Positions 8,680 through 16,823 of a DNA stretch of 64,000 nt are shown here, piece by piece; within the stretch, counting starts at the first letter, position 1, and each line of letters opens with the position of its first letter. The translations under genes and the position numbers were made by a program. The notes under the pieces are model-generated. The model was not told the DNA's origin. It made no database searches and was given only the letters and a program-made list of their open reading frames with translations. Source of the stretch: JBBECE01 sp964574935 (GTDB taxonomy: Bacteria > Pseudomonadota > Alphaproteobacteria > Rhizobiales > Devosiaceae); contig CAZNOZ010000014.1 of NCBI GenBank assembly GCA_964574935.1, positions 1 through 64,000 on the forward strand, read 5' to 3'.

Positions 8680-9231
8680 ATGCCCAGCGTTCACGAAATG
8701 ATGGACGAAGACCGGTCCCTGCTGCTGGTCGAGGACGACCGGCCGTTTCTGGTCCGGCTCGAAAGGGCCATGGAAAAGCGTGGCTTCGCGGTCACCGCCG
8801 TCGATTCGGTGGCCGCCGGCCTGGCTGCGGTCAAGGCCGGCCCGCCGGCCTTCGCGGTCGTCGACATGCGCCTGGGCGACGGCAACGGCCTCGACGTCGT
8901 CTCCGCCCTCAAATCGGCCCGCCCCGACGCCCGCGCCGTGGTGCTTACCGGCTACGGCAACATCGCCACCGCGGTGACCGCGGTCAAGCTCGGCGCCGTC
9001 GACTATCTCGCCAAGCCCGTCGATGCCGACGACGTCTTCAAGGCGCTAATGGCCGACGGCGCGCTCAAATCCGAGCCGCCGGACAATCCGATGTCCGCCG
9101 ACCGGGTGCGCTGGGAACATATCCAGCGCGTCTACGAGCTGTGCGACCGCAACGTCTCGGAGACCGCCCGGCGCCTCAACATGCACCGGCGCACCCTGCA
9201 GCGCATTCTCGCCAAGCGCGCCCCGCGCTAG
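8680..9231 (+). CDS. regA: Response regulator RegA/PrrA/ActR
   Basis: 183 residues from 8680. The receiver domain contains LLLVEDD, the phosphoacceptor Asp in VVDMRLGDGNG (about residue 62), the switch Thr in VVLTGYGNIATAV, and the Lys in YLAKP. The C-terminal Fis-type helix-turn-helix reads SETARRLNMHRRTLQRILAK. This is the signature of the RegA family, the redox-responsive global regulator of alphaproteobacteria. The frame opens at ATG 8650. The start at 8680 is preferred because a GGGGTGGG site precedes it; 8701 is a further option. It converges on mmcB, with 11 nt between stops. Confidence 0.95.
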   Translation: MPSVHEMMDEDRSLLLVEDDRPFLVRLERAMEKRGFAVTAVDSVAAGLAAVKAGPPAFAVVDMRLGDGNGLDVVSALKSARPDARAVVLTGYGNIATAVTAVKLGAVDYLAKPVDADDVFKALMADGALKSEPPDNPMSADRVRWEHIQRVYELCDRNVSETARRLNMHRRTLQRILAKRAPR

Positions 9232-9242
9232 GGGCCGCCCCC

Positions 9243-9728
9243 TCAGCTCGGCCCCGGGTCCAGAAGCGCGTGGATGCGGTCGGCGCCCAGCCGCGCCAGC
9301 TTGAGCATCATCGCCTTGCGCCGCGCCGCCGGCAGCTTGTCCTCGGGCGCCGGACGGATCACCTCCGCCCCGTGCCCGTCGGCGACGATCAGCCCCTCCT
9401 CGTCGGGGAAGATGTCCGCGTCGAGCTCGAGCGGCTTGGCGAAGAAGAACCGGTCGCAGAAGTGCTTGTATTCGGGCCACTTGGCGTCGACCCGGAAATC
9501 CTCGAGGCTGGTCTTGATCTCGACGATCCAGATTTCGCCCTTCGGGCCCACGCCCAGCACGTCGGCGCGCCGGCCGCTGGCCAGCGTCACCTCCGTGAAG
9601 CAGCACAAATCGTGGGTCGCGCGCATCAGGCGCATCACCCCGCGCTGCACCCTCAGCGCCCGCTCCGACTGCCTGCCGTCGGTGATCAGCGGGGCGCCTT
9701 GCATGTCCGGGTCTGGTTTCGATGCCAT
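9243..9728 (-). CDS. mmcB: MmcB-family DNA repair protein
   Basis: 161 residues, matching the MmcB family (PF06319) with a restriction-endonuclease-like fold. The motifs are ADVLGV, then IWIVEIKTSLEDFRVDAKW, then YKHFCDRFFFA. The D...ExK arrangement (Asp in ADVLG, Glu-x-Lys in VEIKTS) is that of PD-(D/E)xK nucleases. In Caulobacter, MmcB is linked to repair of damaged DNA. Its ATG overlaps the MFS gene stop (TGATG), so the two are probably translated together, which is an odd pairing. Confidence 0.88.
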   Translation of the reverse strand: MASKPDPDMQGAPLITDGRQSERALRVQRGVMRLMRATHDLCCFTEVTLASGRRADVLGVGPKGEIWIVEIKTSLEDFRVDAKWPEYKHFCDRFFFAKPLELDADIFPDEEGLIVADGHGAEVIRPAPEDKLPAARRKAMMLKLARLGADRIHALLDPGPS

Positions 9729-10906
9729 CAGATGTGGGCCGGATCGATCGGCGTGCGGACCACCGGTCCCGCATCCGGCGCCAGCCGCTGCACGAACACG
9801 AACGCCAGTGCGATCGCCGGCAGGCACACCAGAAACGAAAACCTGATTCCGAAATACTCGGCAATGAAGCCAAGCAGCGGCGGGCCGACGAAGAACACCA
9901 GGAACGTGGTCTGCGCCAGCGAGGCGACATTGGTCTCCGCTGGCCGGTCGGTGCGCCGGGCGGCCGCCGAGACGGCAAGCGGATAAACGGCACTGGCGCC
10001 CAGCCCCAGCAGCGCGAACCCGGTGAGTGCGACCATTGGATCCGGCGCCAGCCCGATCGCCGTGAGCCCGATGGCGCTCACCGATAGCAGCACGTGGGCG
10101 ACCGTGCGCGGGCCCAGCCGTTCGACCACCGGGTCGATCGTCAGCCGCGCAACGGTCATCGCCAGGCTGACCAGTATCAGGCTCAGACCTGAAACCAACG
10201 GCCCGCTGGCGAACACGTCCCGCATGTAGATGACCGACCAGTCGGTCCCCGCGCCCTCGATCAGAATCGGCGCGATCCCGACCGCGCACAGCGCCAGGAT
10301 CGCCTTGCTCGGCAGCGCCAGCCCGGCGGGTGCATCCAGCGAGCCGCCGCCTCGGCCCGGCGCCGGCGTCAGCCCGCCCATCAGGACGGTTGTGGCGATG
10401 GCGGCGAGCGCCGCCACGGCCCAGAAATGCGCCAGCATCGGCACCCCCAGCTGCCGCATCGACGCCCCGATGACCGCGGCGGCGAAGAACCCCAGGCTCC
10501 AGAAGCCGTGCGCGCGGTTCATTAGCCGCCGCCCGATCTGCGCCTCGATCCGGTCGGCCTCGACATTGACCGTTACTTCCGCCGCCCCGCCAAGCAGGCC
10601 GAGCCCCACCAGCACGCAGAAGATCGCGGGCGCGTTGGGCATCAGCGGCACCACCGCGACCAGCACCGGCATGCCGATGAGGGCGATATGAAGCGTCGTC
10701 CTGACCCCCAGCCACCGGATCACCGGCGCTGAGCCGCTCAGCGACACGAGTATGCCCAGAGACGTTCCGATGATTGTCAGGCCCAGTGCACCCTCGGTCA
10801 TCCCATGGGCGGTCTGGATGTCGGCCAGCCGCGAAATCAGGCCTCCCACCGCGAAAGCGAACAGGAAAAACCCGGCAAAGACCCGATGCTGGGGCGCGAT
10901 CTTCAT
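9728..10906 (-). CDS. MFS transporter
   Basis: 392 residues with about 12 hydrophobic helices. It has the helix 2-3 loop motif-A remnant (APVIRWLGVRTTL) and its repeat in the second half (DPVVERLGPRTV). The protein resembles YbjJ-like MFS members, which have a Glu/Asp-rich helix 4 (AAEVTVNVEADRIE). The substrate cannot be read from the sequence. It is the first gene of a two-gene operon with mmcB. The ATG at 10906 follows GAAGGGTCG. Confidence 0.85.
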   Translation of the reverse strand: MKIAPQHRVFAGFFLFAFAVGGLISRLADIQTAHGMTEGALGLTIIGTSLGILVSLSGSAPVIRWLGVRTTLHIALIGMPVLVAVVPLMPNAPAIFCVLVGLGLLGGAAEVTVNVEADRIEAQIGRRLMNRAHGFWSLGFFAAAVIGASMRQLGVPMLAHFWAVAALAAIATTVLMGGLTPAPGRGGGSLDAPAGLALPSKAILALCAVGIAPILIEGAGTDWSVIYMRDVFASGPLVSGLSLILVSLAMTVARLTIDPVVERLGPRTVAHVLLSVSAIGLTAIGLAPDPMVALTGFALLGLGASAVYPLAVSAAARRTDRPAETNVASLAQTTFLVFFVGPPLLGFIAEYFGIRFSFLVCLPAIALAFVFVQRLAPDAGPVVRTPIDPAHI

Positions 10907-10992
10907 CGACCCTTCCGAATGAAGCTCGGCACCTTACTGAGCCGGCTGCCGCTTGCCTAGCGGCGGCCGTCGCACGGGACGCGGGCCCGCTG

Positions 10993-11577
10993 TCAGGCGG
11001 TTTCGAGAATGCCGTTGGAGTCGTAGGTCTCGATGTTCAGGACCCGGATGCCGGCCACCTCCTTGCGCACGAAGTGGTAGCGCTTGTGGGCGCTGGATTG
11101 CTTGCGGCGCTCCGGACCGCCGGGCTGCGTGCGGCCCATCAGATGCCGGCGGCGGTCGGGCCCGAAGTAATCCCCGGTTTCGTAGTAGACGACTGGGTGC
11201 CCCGTTTGCGCCCGCACGCGCCGCTTCAGATTGGCAGCCCCCACCGGCAGCGTGACGATGTCGTCGAAGCCGGCCCGGATGCATCCGATGATCTCGGACC
11301 GCGACGGCCGCTCGACGAAGCAAACCACCGGCGCATACCGGATGGAGCTCTCGCGACTGGCCCGAAGCTCTCCGATGCGATCCGCGATCGGTTCGAGGTC
11401 CGGCTGATACTTGAACAGGAAGAAACAAAGATGCGTGAACCGGGACTGGCGCTCCGCCGCCGCCAGGGTCGTGAAGGGGCGCGTCAACTCGAACCCTGCC
11501 TCGCGCGCCAGCTCGTCGAGCTGCTTGGCCGAGGGCGTGTCCATGCCGCCGATGATCGCGCAGGCATTGATCGTCAT
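10993..11577 (-). CDS. Degenerate receiver-like protein with GPDRR motif, function unknown
   Basis: 194 residues. Residues 1-125 fit a CheY-like fold (SRSEIIGCIRAGFDDIVTLP is the usual alpha4-beta5 edge), but the phosphoacceptor Asp after beta3 and the Lys before the last Pro are missing. It is thus a pseudo-receiver that should not be phosphorylated in the normal way. A tail follows with YFGPDRRR, a motif found in small alphaproteobacterial regulators, and then a basic stretch (ERRKQSSAHKRYHFVRK). There is no DNA-binding domain, signal peptide or membrane segment. The neighbours do not hint at a role. Confidence 0.75.
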   Translation of the reverse strand: MTINACAIIGGMDTPSAKQLDELAREAGFELTRPFTTLAAAERQSRFTHLCFFLFKYQPDLEPIADRIGELRASRESSIRYAPVVCFVERPSRSEIIGCIRAGFDDIVTLPVGAANLKRRVRAQTGHPVVYYETGDYFGPDRRRHLMGRTQPGGPERRKQSSAHKRYHFVRKEVAGIRVLNIETYDSNGILETA

Positions 11578-11784
11578 GGCGCCTCGCAGTGGCCCGGTTG
11601 GGCCATCCTCGGTATTTTGCCGAATCCGACATTACGAAGCGGTTAGCGTCGCAAGTCGCCTGTCCACGGGCATTGTTAAGCGCCCTGGTGAACACCCGCC
11701 TCCCGGATATCTCGAATGCGACGGGTTCGGCGGTGCCGGGTGCCGGACCTGGCGGTCGCCGGCTCCTCGCTTCGGCCGGCGCCC

Positions 11785-13320
11785 CTAGAACGATTCGCGC
11801 GGGCGGATGACGAAGGCGATCCCCAGAACCCCGACGGCGATCAGCGCCGGCAGAAGGCCGACCGGCGAGCCCGCCGCCGCCAGCGCCGCCGTGCCGGCCC
11901 ACATGATCGAGGCGAACGCCTCCGAGATCGTGGCGGCGCGCGAGGAAGTCTGCCGCCGCCGAAACATCGAGCGCTTGGCCTGAGCCCGGAACCAGAGCTG
12001 GATCGTCGTCGCCGAACCCGAAGCGAGCACCACCCCGGCCGCGGTCACCGCCGCCATCGGCAGCGATACGAAACCCATCGCGACGATCAGCGGACCGGCG
12101 ACAATCGCCACCGCGACGAGCACCGACTCGATTTTCGCGACCAGCACCGTGCGCGCCGTCACCGGGGCGGAAACGATAAGATCATGGGCGTCCTCGCCGG
12201 AGACCGCGAGCCACGCCAGACCGCCGGCGAGCTGACCGGAGGCCATCACGATGACCGGAACCACCACCACGAAGGCCCCCGCCGCCTGTCCGAAATTCAG
12301 CCACAGCATCAGCGCCGGCGGGATCAGATAGAGCACCTGCATCAGTGTTTGCGAGACCAGCCACGGGTCGCGGCGGATCAGCAGCCACTCCTTGCGCCGC
12401 AGCGCCGCCTTCACCGACGTGGCCCGGAAGGGGCGCGCGGTCGCGACGCGCCGCGTTTGGCCGACACCGACGCCAGCCGCCGCCACCGCGTGCCGGCCGA
12501 AGCTCGAGGAGGTCGCCACGACGACGGCCGCCAGGATGCCGAACCCGACCGCCATCACCGCCATGAGCGCGCCCGCCTCGCCCATCGCCGCCCGCGCCGG
12601 CAGCCACAGGGGGCTTTCGGCCCCCGGCGCCATCCCGACCAGCCAGTCCGATTGCAGGATCCCCAGTCGCGACCAGCTGCCATAGCTTACGATCGCCGCC
12701 GCCTGGATGCCGATGATGAAACCGGCCCCCACCACCGCCGCCGCGACCTGCGCGATCAGCCTTGTGCGCCTGGGCCCGACGGTGTTGAACAAGGCCACGG
12801 TGATGAGCACGGAGAGCCCCGTCGCCAGCGCGCTCAGCGCCGCCAGCACGCCGAAAGCGGCCAGCCATCTCGCCCCGCTCTCGACGACCAGGATGTTGAT
12901 CGCCGGCCCGGCCAGCAGGAAGGCCAGCGCCATGGTGGTCACGGCGATCGCGGACGTGCGCACCGCGAACAGCCGCCGCGCCGAGGCGGGCGATGAAAGG
13001 ATCAGGTCGAGATCGGCACGCGCGTAATAGGCCCGGGTCACCGATTCCATTGCCTGCGAGAGCATCAGGGTGAAAAACAACACCCCGCCGCCGCTCAGCA
13101 TCACCAGCGTCGGTTTGTCCTCGGCGATTCCCGATGCCGCCCAGGGTGCGATCAGCGCGTGCGCCATCAGATGCGCCACCGCCACGATGATCGCGAGCAC
13201 CACCACCAGCACCGCCGCCCGGCGCGGCCGCCCGGCGGTCATCATCGCCACGAAATCGCGCCAGAAAAGACCCAGCTCGTGCCGTGCGAACCAGACCAGC
13301 GATGCCGGCGCCGCCGTCAT
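11785..13320 (-). CDS. ABC-2 type exporter permease
   Basis: 511 residues with about 10-12 hydrophobic helices and a central cytosolic stretch (ALRRKEWLLIRRDPWLVSQ) typical of large ABC-2 permeases. Its ATG overlaps the ATPase stop (ATGA), so the pair is one operon with one permease and one ATPase. The exported substrate is unknown; there is no binding protein or biosynthesis gene nearby. Confidence 0.88.
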   Translation of the reverse strand: MTAAPASLVWFARHELGLFWRDFVAMMTAGRPRRAAVLVVVLAIIVAVAHLMAHALIAPWAASGIAEDKPTLVMLSGGGVLFFTLMLSQAMESVTRAYYARADLDLILSSPASARRLFAVRTSAIAVTTMALAFLLAGPAINILVVESGARWLAAFGVLAALSALATGLSVLITVALFNTVGPRRTRLIAQVAAAVVGAGFIIGIQAAAIVSYGSWSRLGILQSDWLVGMAPGAESPLWLPARAAMGEAGALMAVMAVGFGILAAVVVATSSSFGRHAVAAAGVGVGQTRRVATARPFRATSVKAALRRKEWLLIRRDPWLVSQTLMQVLYLIPPALMLWLNFGQAAGAFVVVVPVIVMASGQLAGGLAWLAVSGEDAHDLIVSAPVTARTVLVAKIESVLVAVAIVAGPLIVAMGFVSLPMAAVTAAGVVLASGSATTIQLWFRAQAKRSMFRRRQTSSRAATISEAFASIMWAGTAALAAAGSPVGLLPALIAVGVLGIAFVIRPRESF

Positions 13321-14096
13321 GCGGCCGGGCTTTCGAGGTCCGTTTTGTCCTCCGACTCGTCCCTGGCGACGAGCTCGAGGAAGATGTCCTCGAGCGTCGT
13401 GCCGGACCGCCCGGCCGTCTCGCTCAGCTCCGCCAGCGTTCCCTGGGCGATCAGCCGGCCGCGCGAGATCACCCCGATCCGTTCGGCCATCCGCTCGGCG
13501 ACCTCCAGAATGTGGGTCGTCATGATCACCGTCACGCCGCCGGCAACCTTGGCCTTGAGGACGTCCTTGACCTGCCGCGCCGAGCCGGCGTCGAGCCCGG
13601 TCAGCGGCTCGTCGAGCATGATCAGGCGCGGCTCGTGCACGAGCGCGCCGGCCAGCGCCACCTTCTGCAGCATCCCCTTGGAAAACCCGCCGCACATCTG
13701 GTTCGCGACCTCGCCCAGCCCCAGCCAGTCGACGAGCTCCCGCGAGCGCCTCTCGGCCGTCCGGGCCTCGATGCCCCACAGCCCGGCGACGAATTCGAGA
13801 TATTCGAGCGGGCTCAGCCGGTCGTACACCATCGGCTCGTCGGAGACCCAGGCGATGAGCTGCTTGGCCTCGACCGGGCGCCGTTTGGCGTCGATACCGA
13901 ACACCGAGATGGTGCCGGCATCGGGCTGCAGCAGCCCCGCCACCATCCTTAGGATCGTCGTCTTGCCGGCCCCGTTCGGGCCGAGCAGGGCATAGAGCTC
14001 CCCGCCTGCGACCTTGAGGTCGAGCCGGTCGACCGCCGGGCGGTCGAAACGCTTGGAAAGCCCCGCAATGTCGAGGGCGAGGGCGGTCTCGTTCAT
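13317..14096 (-). CDS. ABC exporter ATP-binding protein
   Basis: 259 residues. Walker A is GPNGAGKTTI (about 39-48). The ABC signature region is atypical: CGGFSKGMLQKVALAGAL in place of LSGGQ. Walker B is LIMLDEPLTGLD, and the H-loop His is in TTHILEVAE. This GFSKGM signature is seen in CcmA/NatA-like exporter ATPases. It is first in the operon with the permease at 11785-13320. Confidence 0.92.
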   Translation of the reverse strand: MNETALALDIAGLSKRFDRPAVDRLDLKVAGGELYALLGPNGAGKTTILRMVAGLLQPDAGTISVFGIDAKRRPVEAKQLIAWVSDEPMVYDRLSPLEYLEFVAGLWGIEARTAERRSRELVDWLGLGEVANQMCGGFSKGMLQKVALAGALVHEPRLIMLDEPLTGLDAGSARQVKDVLKAKVAGGVTVIMTTHILEVAERMAERIGVISRGRLIAQGTLAELSETAGRSGTTLEDIFLELVARDESEDKTDLESPAA

Positions 14097-14246
14097 GTTT
14101 GCGCAACCATTTCGGGCCCGCCGCGGGCGGGCGCATCACCCACCCCTACACGCAAATGCCTTGGCAGAAGGTGAATCGCGACGGCCAATTCCGGGCTTCG
14201 CCCCGCCCAATTGCGGCCCCGAGGGGGCATTCCGGATTTCTGGTGG

Positions 14247-15035
14247 CTACGGGTCCCTTTCGGGGCCCCCGGCCTCGGCCAGCGCCGCCGCCAGCGCCCT
14301 GACGCTTTCGGCATTGTCGGCGAGCGGCGTCCCGTCGGGCCTCAGGAAGTTGTTCTCGAAGCCGACCCGGCACTCTCCACCGGCCGCCGCCACCGCCTTC
14401 AGGCACGCGATTTCCTGCCGCCCGAAGGCGCACGCCATGAACTTGGCGCCCTCGGCGATCTCCGACGCGGCGAGGCCGGCCAGGAACGGGTCGAGGTCGG
14501 CCCCTCTGGCGTCGGCCCCGCCGCGTTGGCCGAGAACGAAGATCAGCGAAACCGGCCCGGGCGGCAGGACGTCCCGCTTTCGCAAGCCCGCCAGCGCCGC
14601 GATTTCCCCGGGGGCGTAGACGATGTGTTGGATGGCGACGCCGGCCTCTCGCGCCTCGAAGAAGAACCGCGCGAGTGTCGCCTCGTCGCCGCCGAGGACT
14701 TCGCGCACCGCCATCGAGGCCGATTTCGGCGCCACCGCCCGCACCAGCGCCATCTGTTCGGCCGGTGCGTAGCGCCCGACCGCCTCGGTCGAAATCTGCA
14801 CCTCCATCCCGGGGGCGGCGCCTGCCATCTCGGCGATCAGTTCGCGGTAGAGCCCTGCGTCGAGTACGTGGGCGCCGGCGGCGTCCCGCACATGGGCGTG
14901 CAGCGCCGCGGCGCCGGCCGCCTGGCACGCGACCGCCGTCTCGACGATCTCGGCGATCGTTTCGGGCACGCGTGGATGGTCCTGCTTGGTCAGGCGCCCC
15001 CCGTTCGGGGCGACCATGATGGAAGCCGGCCGCAT
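14247..15035 (-). CDS. Beta-keto acid cleavage enzyme (BKACE, Kce family)
   Basis: 262-residue TIM barrel of the BKACE (former DUF849) family. These enzymes use Zn(II) to transfer an acetyl unit: a beta-keto acid plus acetyl-CoA gives acetoacetate plus a new acyl-CoA. The Zn ligands are in LHAHVRD (His46 and His48, the same numbers as in Kce), and the conserved Glu is in VGFENNF (Glu227). The specific keto acid is not readable. The start overlaps the aminotransferase stop (TGATG). With the upstream aminotransferase and TAXI-TRAP, and acetoacetate-CoA ligase nearby, the context fits catabolism of an imported amino compound through acetoacetate. Confidence 0.9.
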   Translation of the reverse strand: MRPASIMVAPNGGRLTKQDHPRVPETIAEIVETAVACQAAGAAALHAHVRDAAGAHVLDAGLYRELIAEMAGAAPGMEVQISTEAVGRYAPAEQMALVRAVAPKSASMAVREVLGGDEATLARFFFEAREAGVAIQHIVYAPGEIAALAGLRKRDVLPPGPVSLIFVLGQRGGADARGADLDPFLAGLAASEIAEGAKFMACAFGRQEIACLKAVAAAGGECRVGFENNFLRPDGTPLADNAESVRALAAALAEAGGPERDP

Positions 15036-16381
15036 CAGGCGGCGCGGGCCTGGTCGAACACCTGGTCTAGCGCCTCCTCGAGCCGGTCGACGATCAACTC
15101 GATATGCGTCTCTTCGAGGATGAAGGGCGGGGCGAGCAGCACGTGGTCGCCATACTTGCCGTCGACGGTGCCCCCGTTGGGATAGCACATCAGCCCCGAT
15201 TGCATTGCGGCCCGCTTGAGCCGGGGAGCGATCCTGTCGACCGGCTCGAAGGGCTGCTTGCTGTCGCGGTCGGCGACCAGTTCCAGCCCGATCAGTAGTC
15301 CCCTGCCACGGATGTCGCCGACGAACGGATGCTGCCCGAACCGATCCTCGAGGGCCGCCTTCAGCGCCGCCCCGGTGGTGCGGACGCGGGCCAGCAGGTC
15401 CAGCCGCTCGATCTCCTCGATCACCGCCACCGACGCCGCCGCGGCCACCGGATGACCCATGAAGGTGTGCCCGTGCTGAAAATGCCCGGAGCCCGTCCGG
15501 ATCGCCTCGTGGATCGTCTCGGCGCACAGCATCGCGCCGGTCGGCTGGTAGCCGGCCCCCAGCCCTTTGGCGACGCATACGATATCGGGCGCCACCCCCT
15601 CGGCTTCCGCGGCGAAGAAACTCCCCGTGCGCCCGCACCCGCACATCACCTCGTCGAGGATCATGAGGATCCCGTATTTGTCGCAGATCTCCCGGATGCG
15701 GGTGAAATAGCCCTCGACCGCCGGCACCGCCCCCATTGTCGCCCCGACCACGGGCTCGGCGATGAAGCCGATCACGGTCTCGGGCCCCAGCGCCTCGATC
15801 TTGGCCTCGAACTCGGCTGCCAGCCGCGCCCCGTATTGCGCTTCGGTCTCGCCTTCTTCGGCCCAGCGCCAGTAGTGGCACGGCGCCACGTGATGCATGT
15901 TGGCCGCCAGCAGCGGCTCGAACGGGTCGCGTCGCCAGCGGTTGCCGCCGACCGCCAGCGCACCCAGCGTGTTGCCGTGATAGGACTGCCAGCGACCGAT
16001 GAAGTTCACCCGCCCCGGCTCGCCGATCTCGACGAAATACTGCCGGGCGAGCTTCAGGGCCGCCTCCAGCGCCTCCGACCCCCCCGAGACAAGATACACC
16101 CGCTCGATGCCCTCCGGCGCTCGCGCCGCCAGGAGCTCGGCGAGCCGCTCGGCGGGCTCGGACGTGAAAAAGCTTGTGTGCGCCCAAGCTATAGTGTCGA
16201 TCTGCCGCTTCATGGCTGCGCGCACCGCATCGTTCGAATGGCCGAGCGAGGAGACGGCGGCGCCGCCGCAGGCGTCGAGATAGCGCCTGCCTTCGCCATC
16301 GATCAGCCACACCCCCTCGCCGCCGGCCACCGCCGGCAGGTCGGCTGAGATTTGGCGCTGAAACAGGTGACGGGATGGCAT
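15035..16381 (-). CDS. Class III PLP-dependent aminotransferase
   Basis: 448 residues from the ATG at 16381 (MPSRHLFQRQIS). It is a fold-type I omega-amino acid or amine transaminase. Motifs: GVWLIDGEGRRYLDACGG at the N-terminus, LVSGGSEALEAALKLARQYF, the PLP Asp in MILDEVMCGCGRTG, and the Schiff-base Lys in CVAKGLGAGYQPTGAML. The frame extends upstream to 16450, but 16381 gives the normal family N-terminus and lies 13 nt after the UspF-like gene. It probably makes the keto acid used by the downstream BKACE; the amino donor is unknown. Confidence 0.92.
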   Translation of the reverse strand: MPSRHLFQRQISADLPAVAGGEGVWLIDGEGRRYLDACGGAAVSSLGHSNDAVRAAMKRQIDTIAWAHTSFFTSEPAERLAELLAARAPEGIERVYLVSGGSEALEAALKLARQYFVEIGEPGRVNFIGRWQSYHGNTLGALAVGGNRWRRDPFEPLLAANMHHVAPCHYWRWAEEGETEAQYGARLAAEFEAKIEALGPETVIGFIAEPVVGATMGAVPAVEGYFTRIREICDKYGILMILDEVMCGCGRTGSFFAAEAEGVAPDIVCVAKGLGAGYQPTGAMLCAETIHEAIRTGSGHFQHGHTFMGHPVAAAASVAVIEEIERLDLLARVRTTGAALKAALEDRFGQHPFVGDIRGRGLLIGLELVADRDSKQPFEPVDRIAPRLKRAAMQSGLMCYPNGGTVDGKYGDHVLLAPPFILEETHIELIVDRLEEALDQVFDQARAA

Positions 16382-16394
16382 GGCCGTGCCCCGG

Positions 16395-16823
16395 TCAGGT
16401 CCTGACCACGTAGACCGACTGCTTGGCGTGCCGAACCACGCGGGCGGCATTGGGGCCGAGCAGATAGTCGGCGAATTCCGGCCGGTGCGACTTCATGACG
16501 ATGAGGTCGCACCCCAGCCGGTCGGCGGCTTTCAGGATCTCGTCATAGATCGATCCATAGGCCACGTGCGCCTTGACCGCGCCGGGGGATGTCGCCGTCT
16601 TGGCGATCGCCTGTTTGAGCGACGTGCGGGCTTCCTCGACCGCCCGGTCGGCGAAATCGCGCGGGAAGTAGTTGCCCACCACCGGCATCGAGTAGTTCGG
16701 CACCACCGTCAGCACATTGAGTTCGGCGCCGCTCACCTCGGCGAGCTGCTCGGCGGCCGCCAGGCCTTCCGAAAGCGAACCCGGATCGCCAAGATCGACA
16801 GGGACCAGGATTTTCTCAGGCAT
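16395..16823 (-). CDS. Universal stress protein, UspF/TeaD-like
   Basis: 142 residues, a single Usp domain. ILVPVDLGDPGS is at the N-terminus. The C-terminal ATP-loop SHRPEFADYLLGPNAARVVRHA is given here as its halves SHRPEFADYLLG and PNAARVVRHA. It matches the UspF-type G-x-N variant. The ATG overlaps the TRAP permease end by 8 nt. Usp proteins encoded with TRAP importers (TeaD with TeaABC) bind ATP and tune transport, so a similar role is inferred here. Confidence 0.88.
   Translation of the reverse strand: MPEKILVPVDLGDPGSLSEGLAAAEQLAEVSGAELNVLTVVPNYSMPVVGNYFPRDFADRAVEEARTSLKQAIAKTATSPGAVKAHVAYGSIYDEILKAADRLGCDLIVMKSHRPEFADYLLGPNAARVVRHAKQSVYVVRT

Noticed and set aside
11785..14139. A single long frame spanning both ABC-2 permease and ATPase regions
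   Set aside because: Only the part after the ATG at 13320 codes for the permease. The upstream part is out of frame with the ATPase gene, which has its own start and stop.
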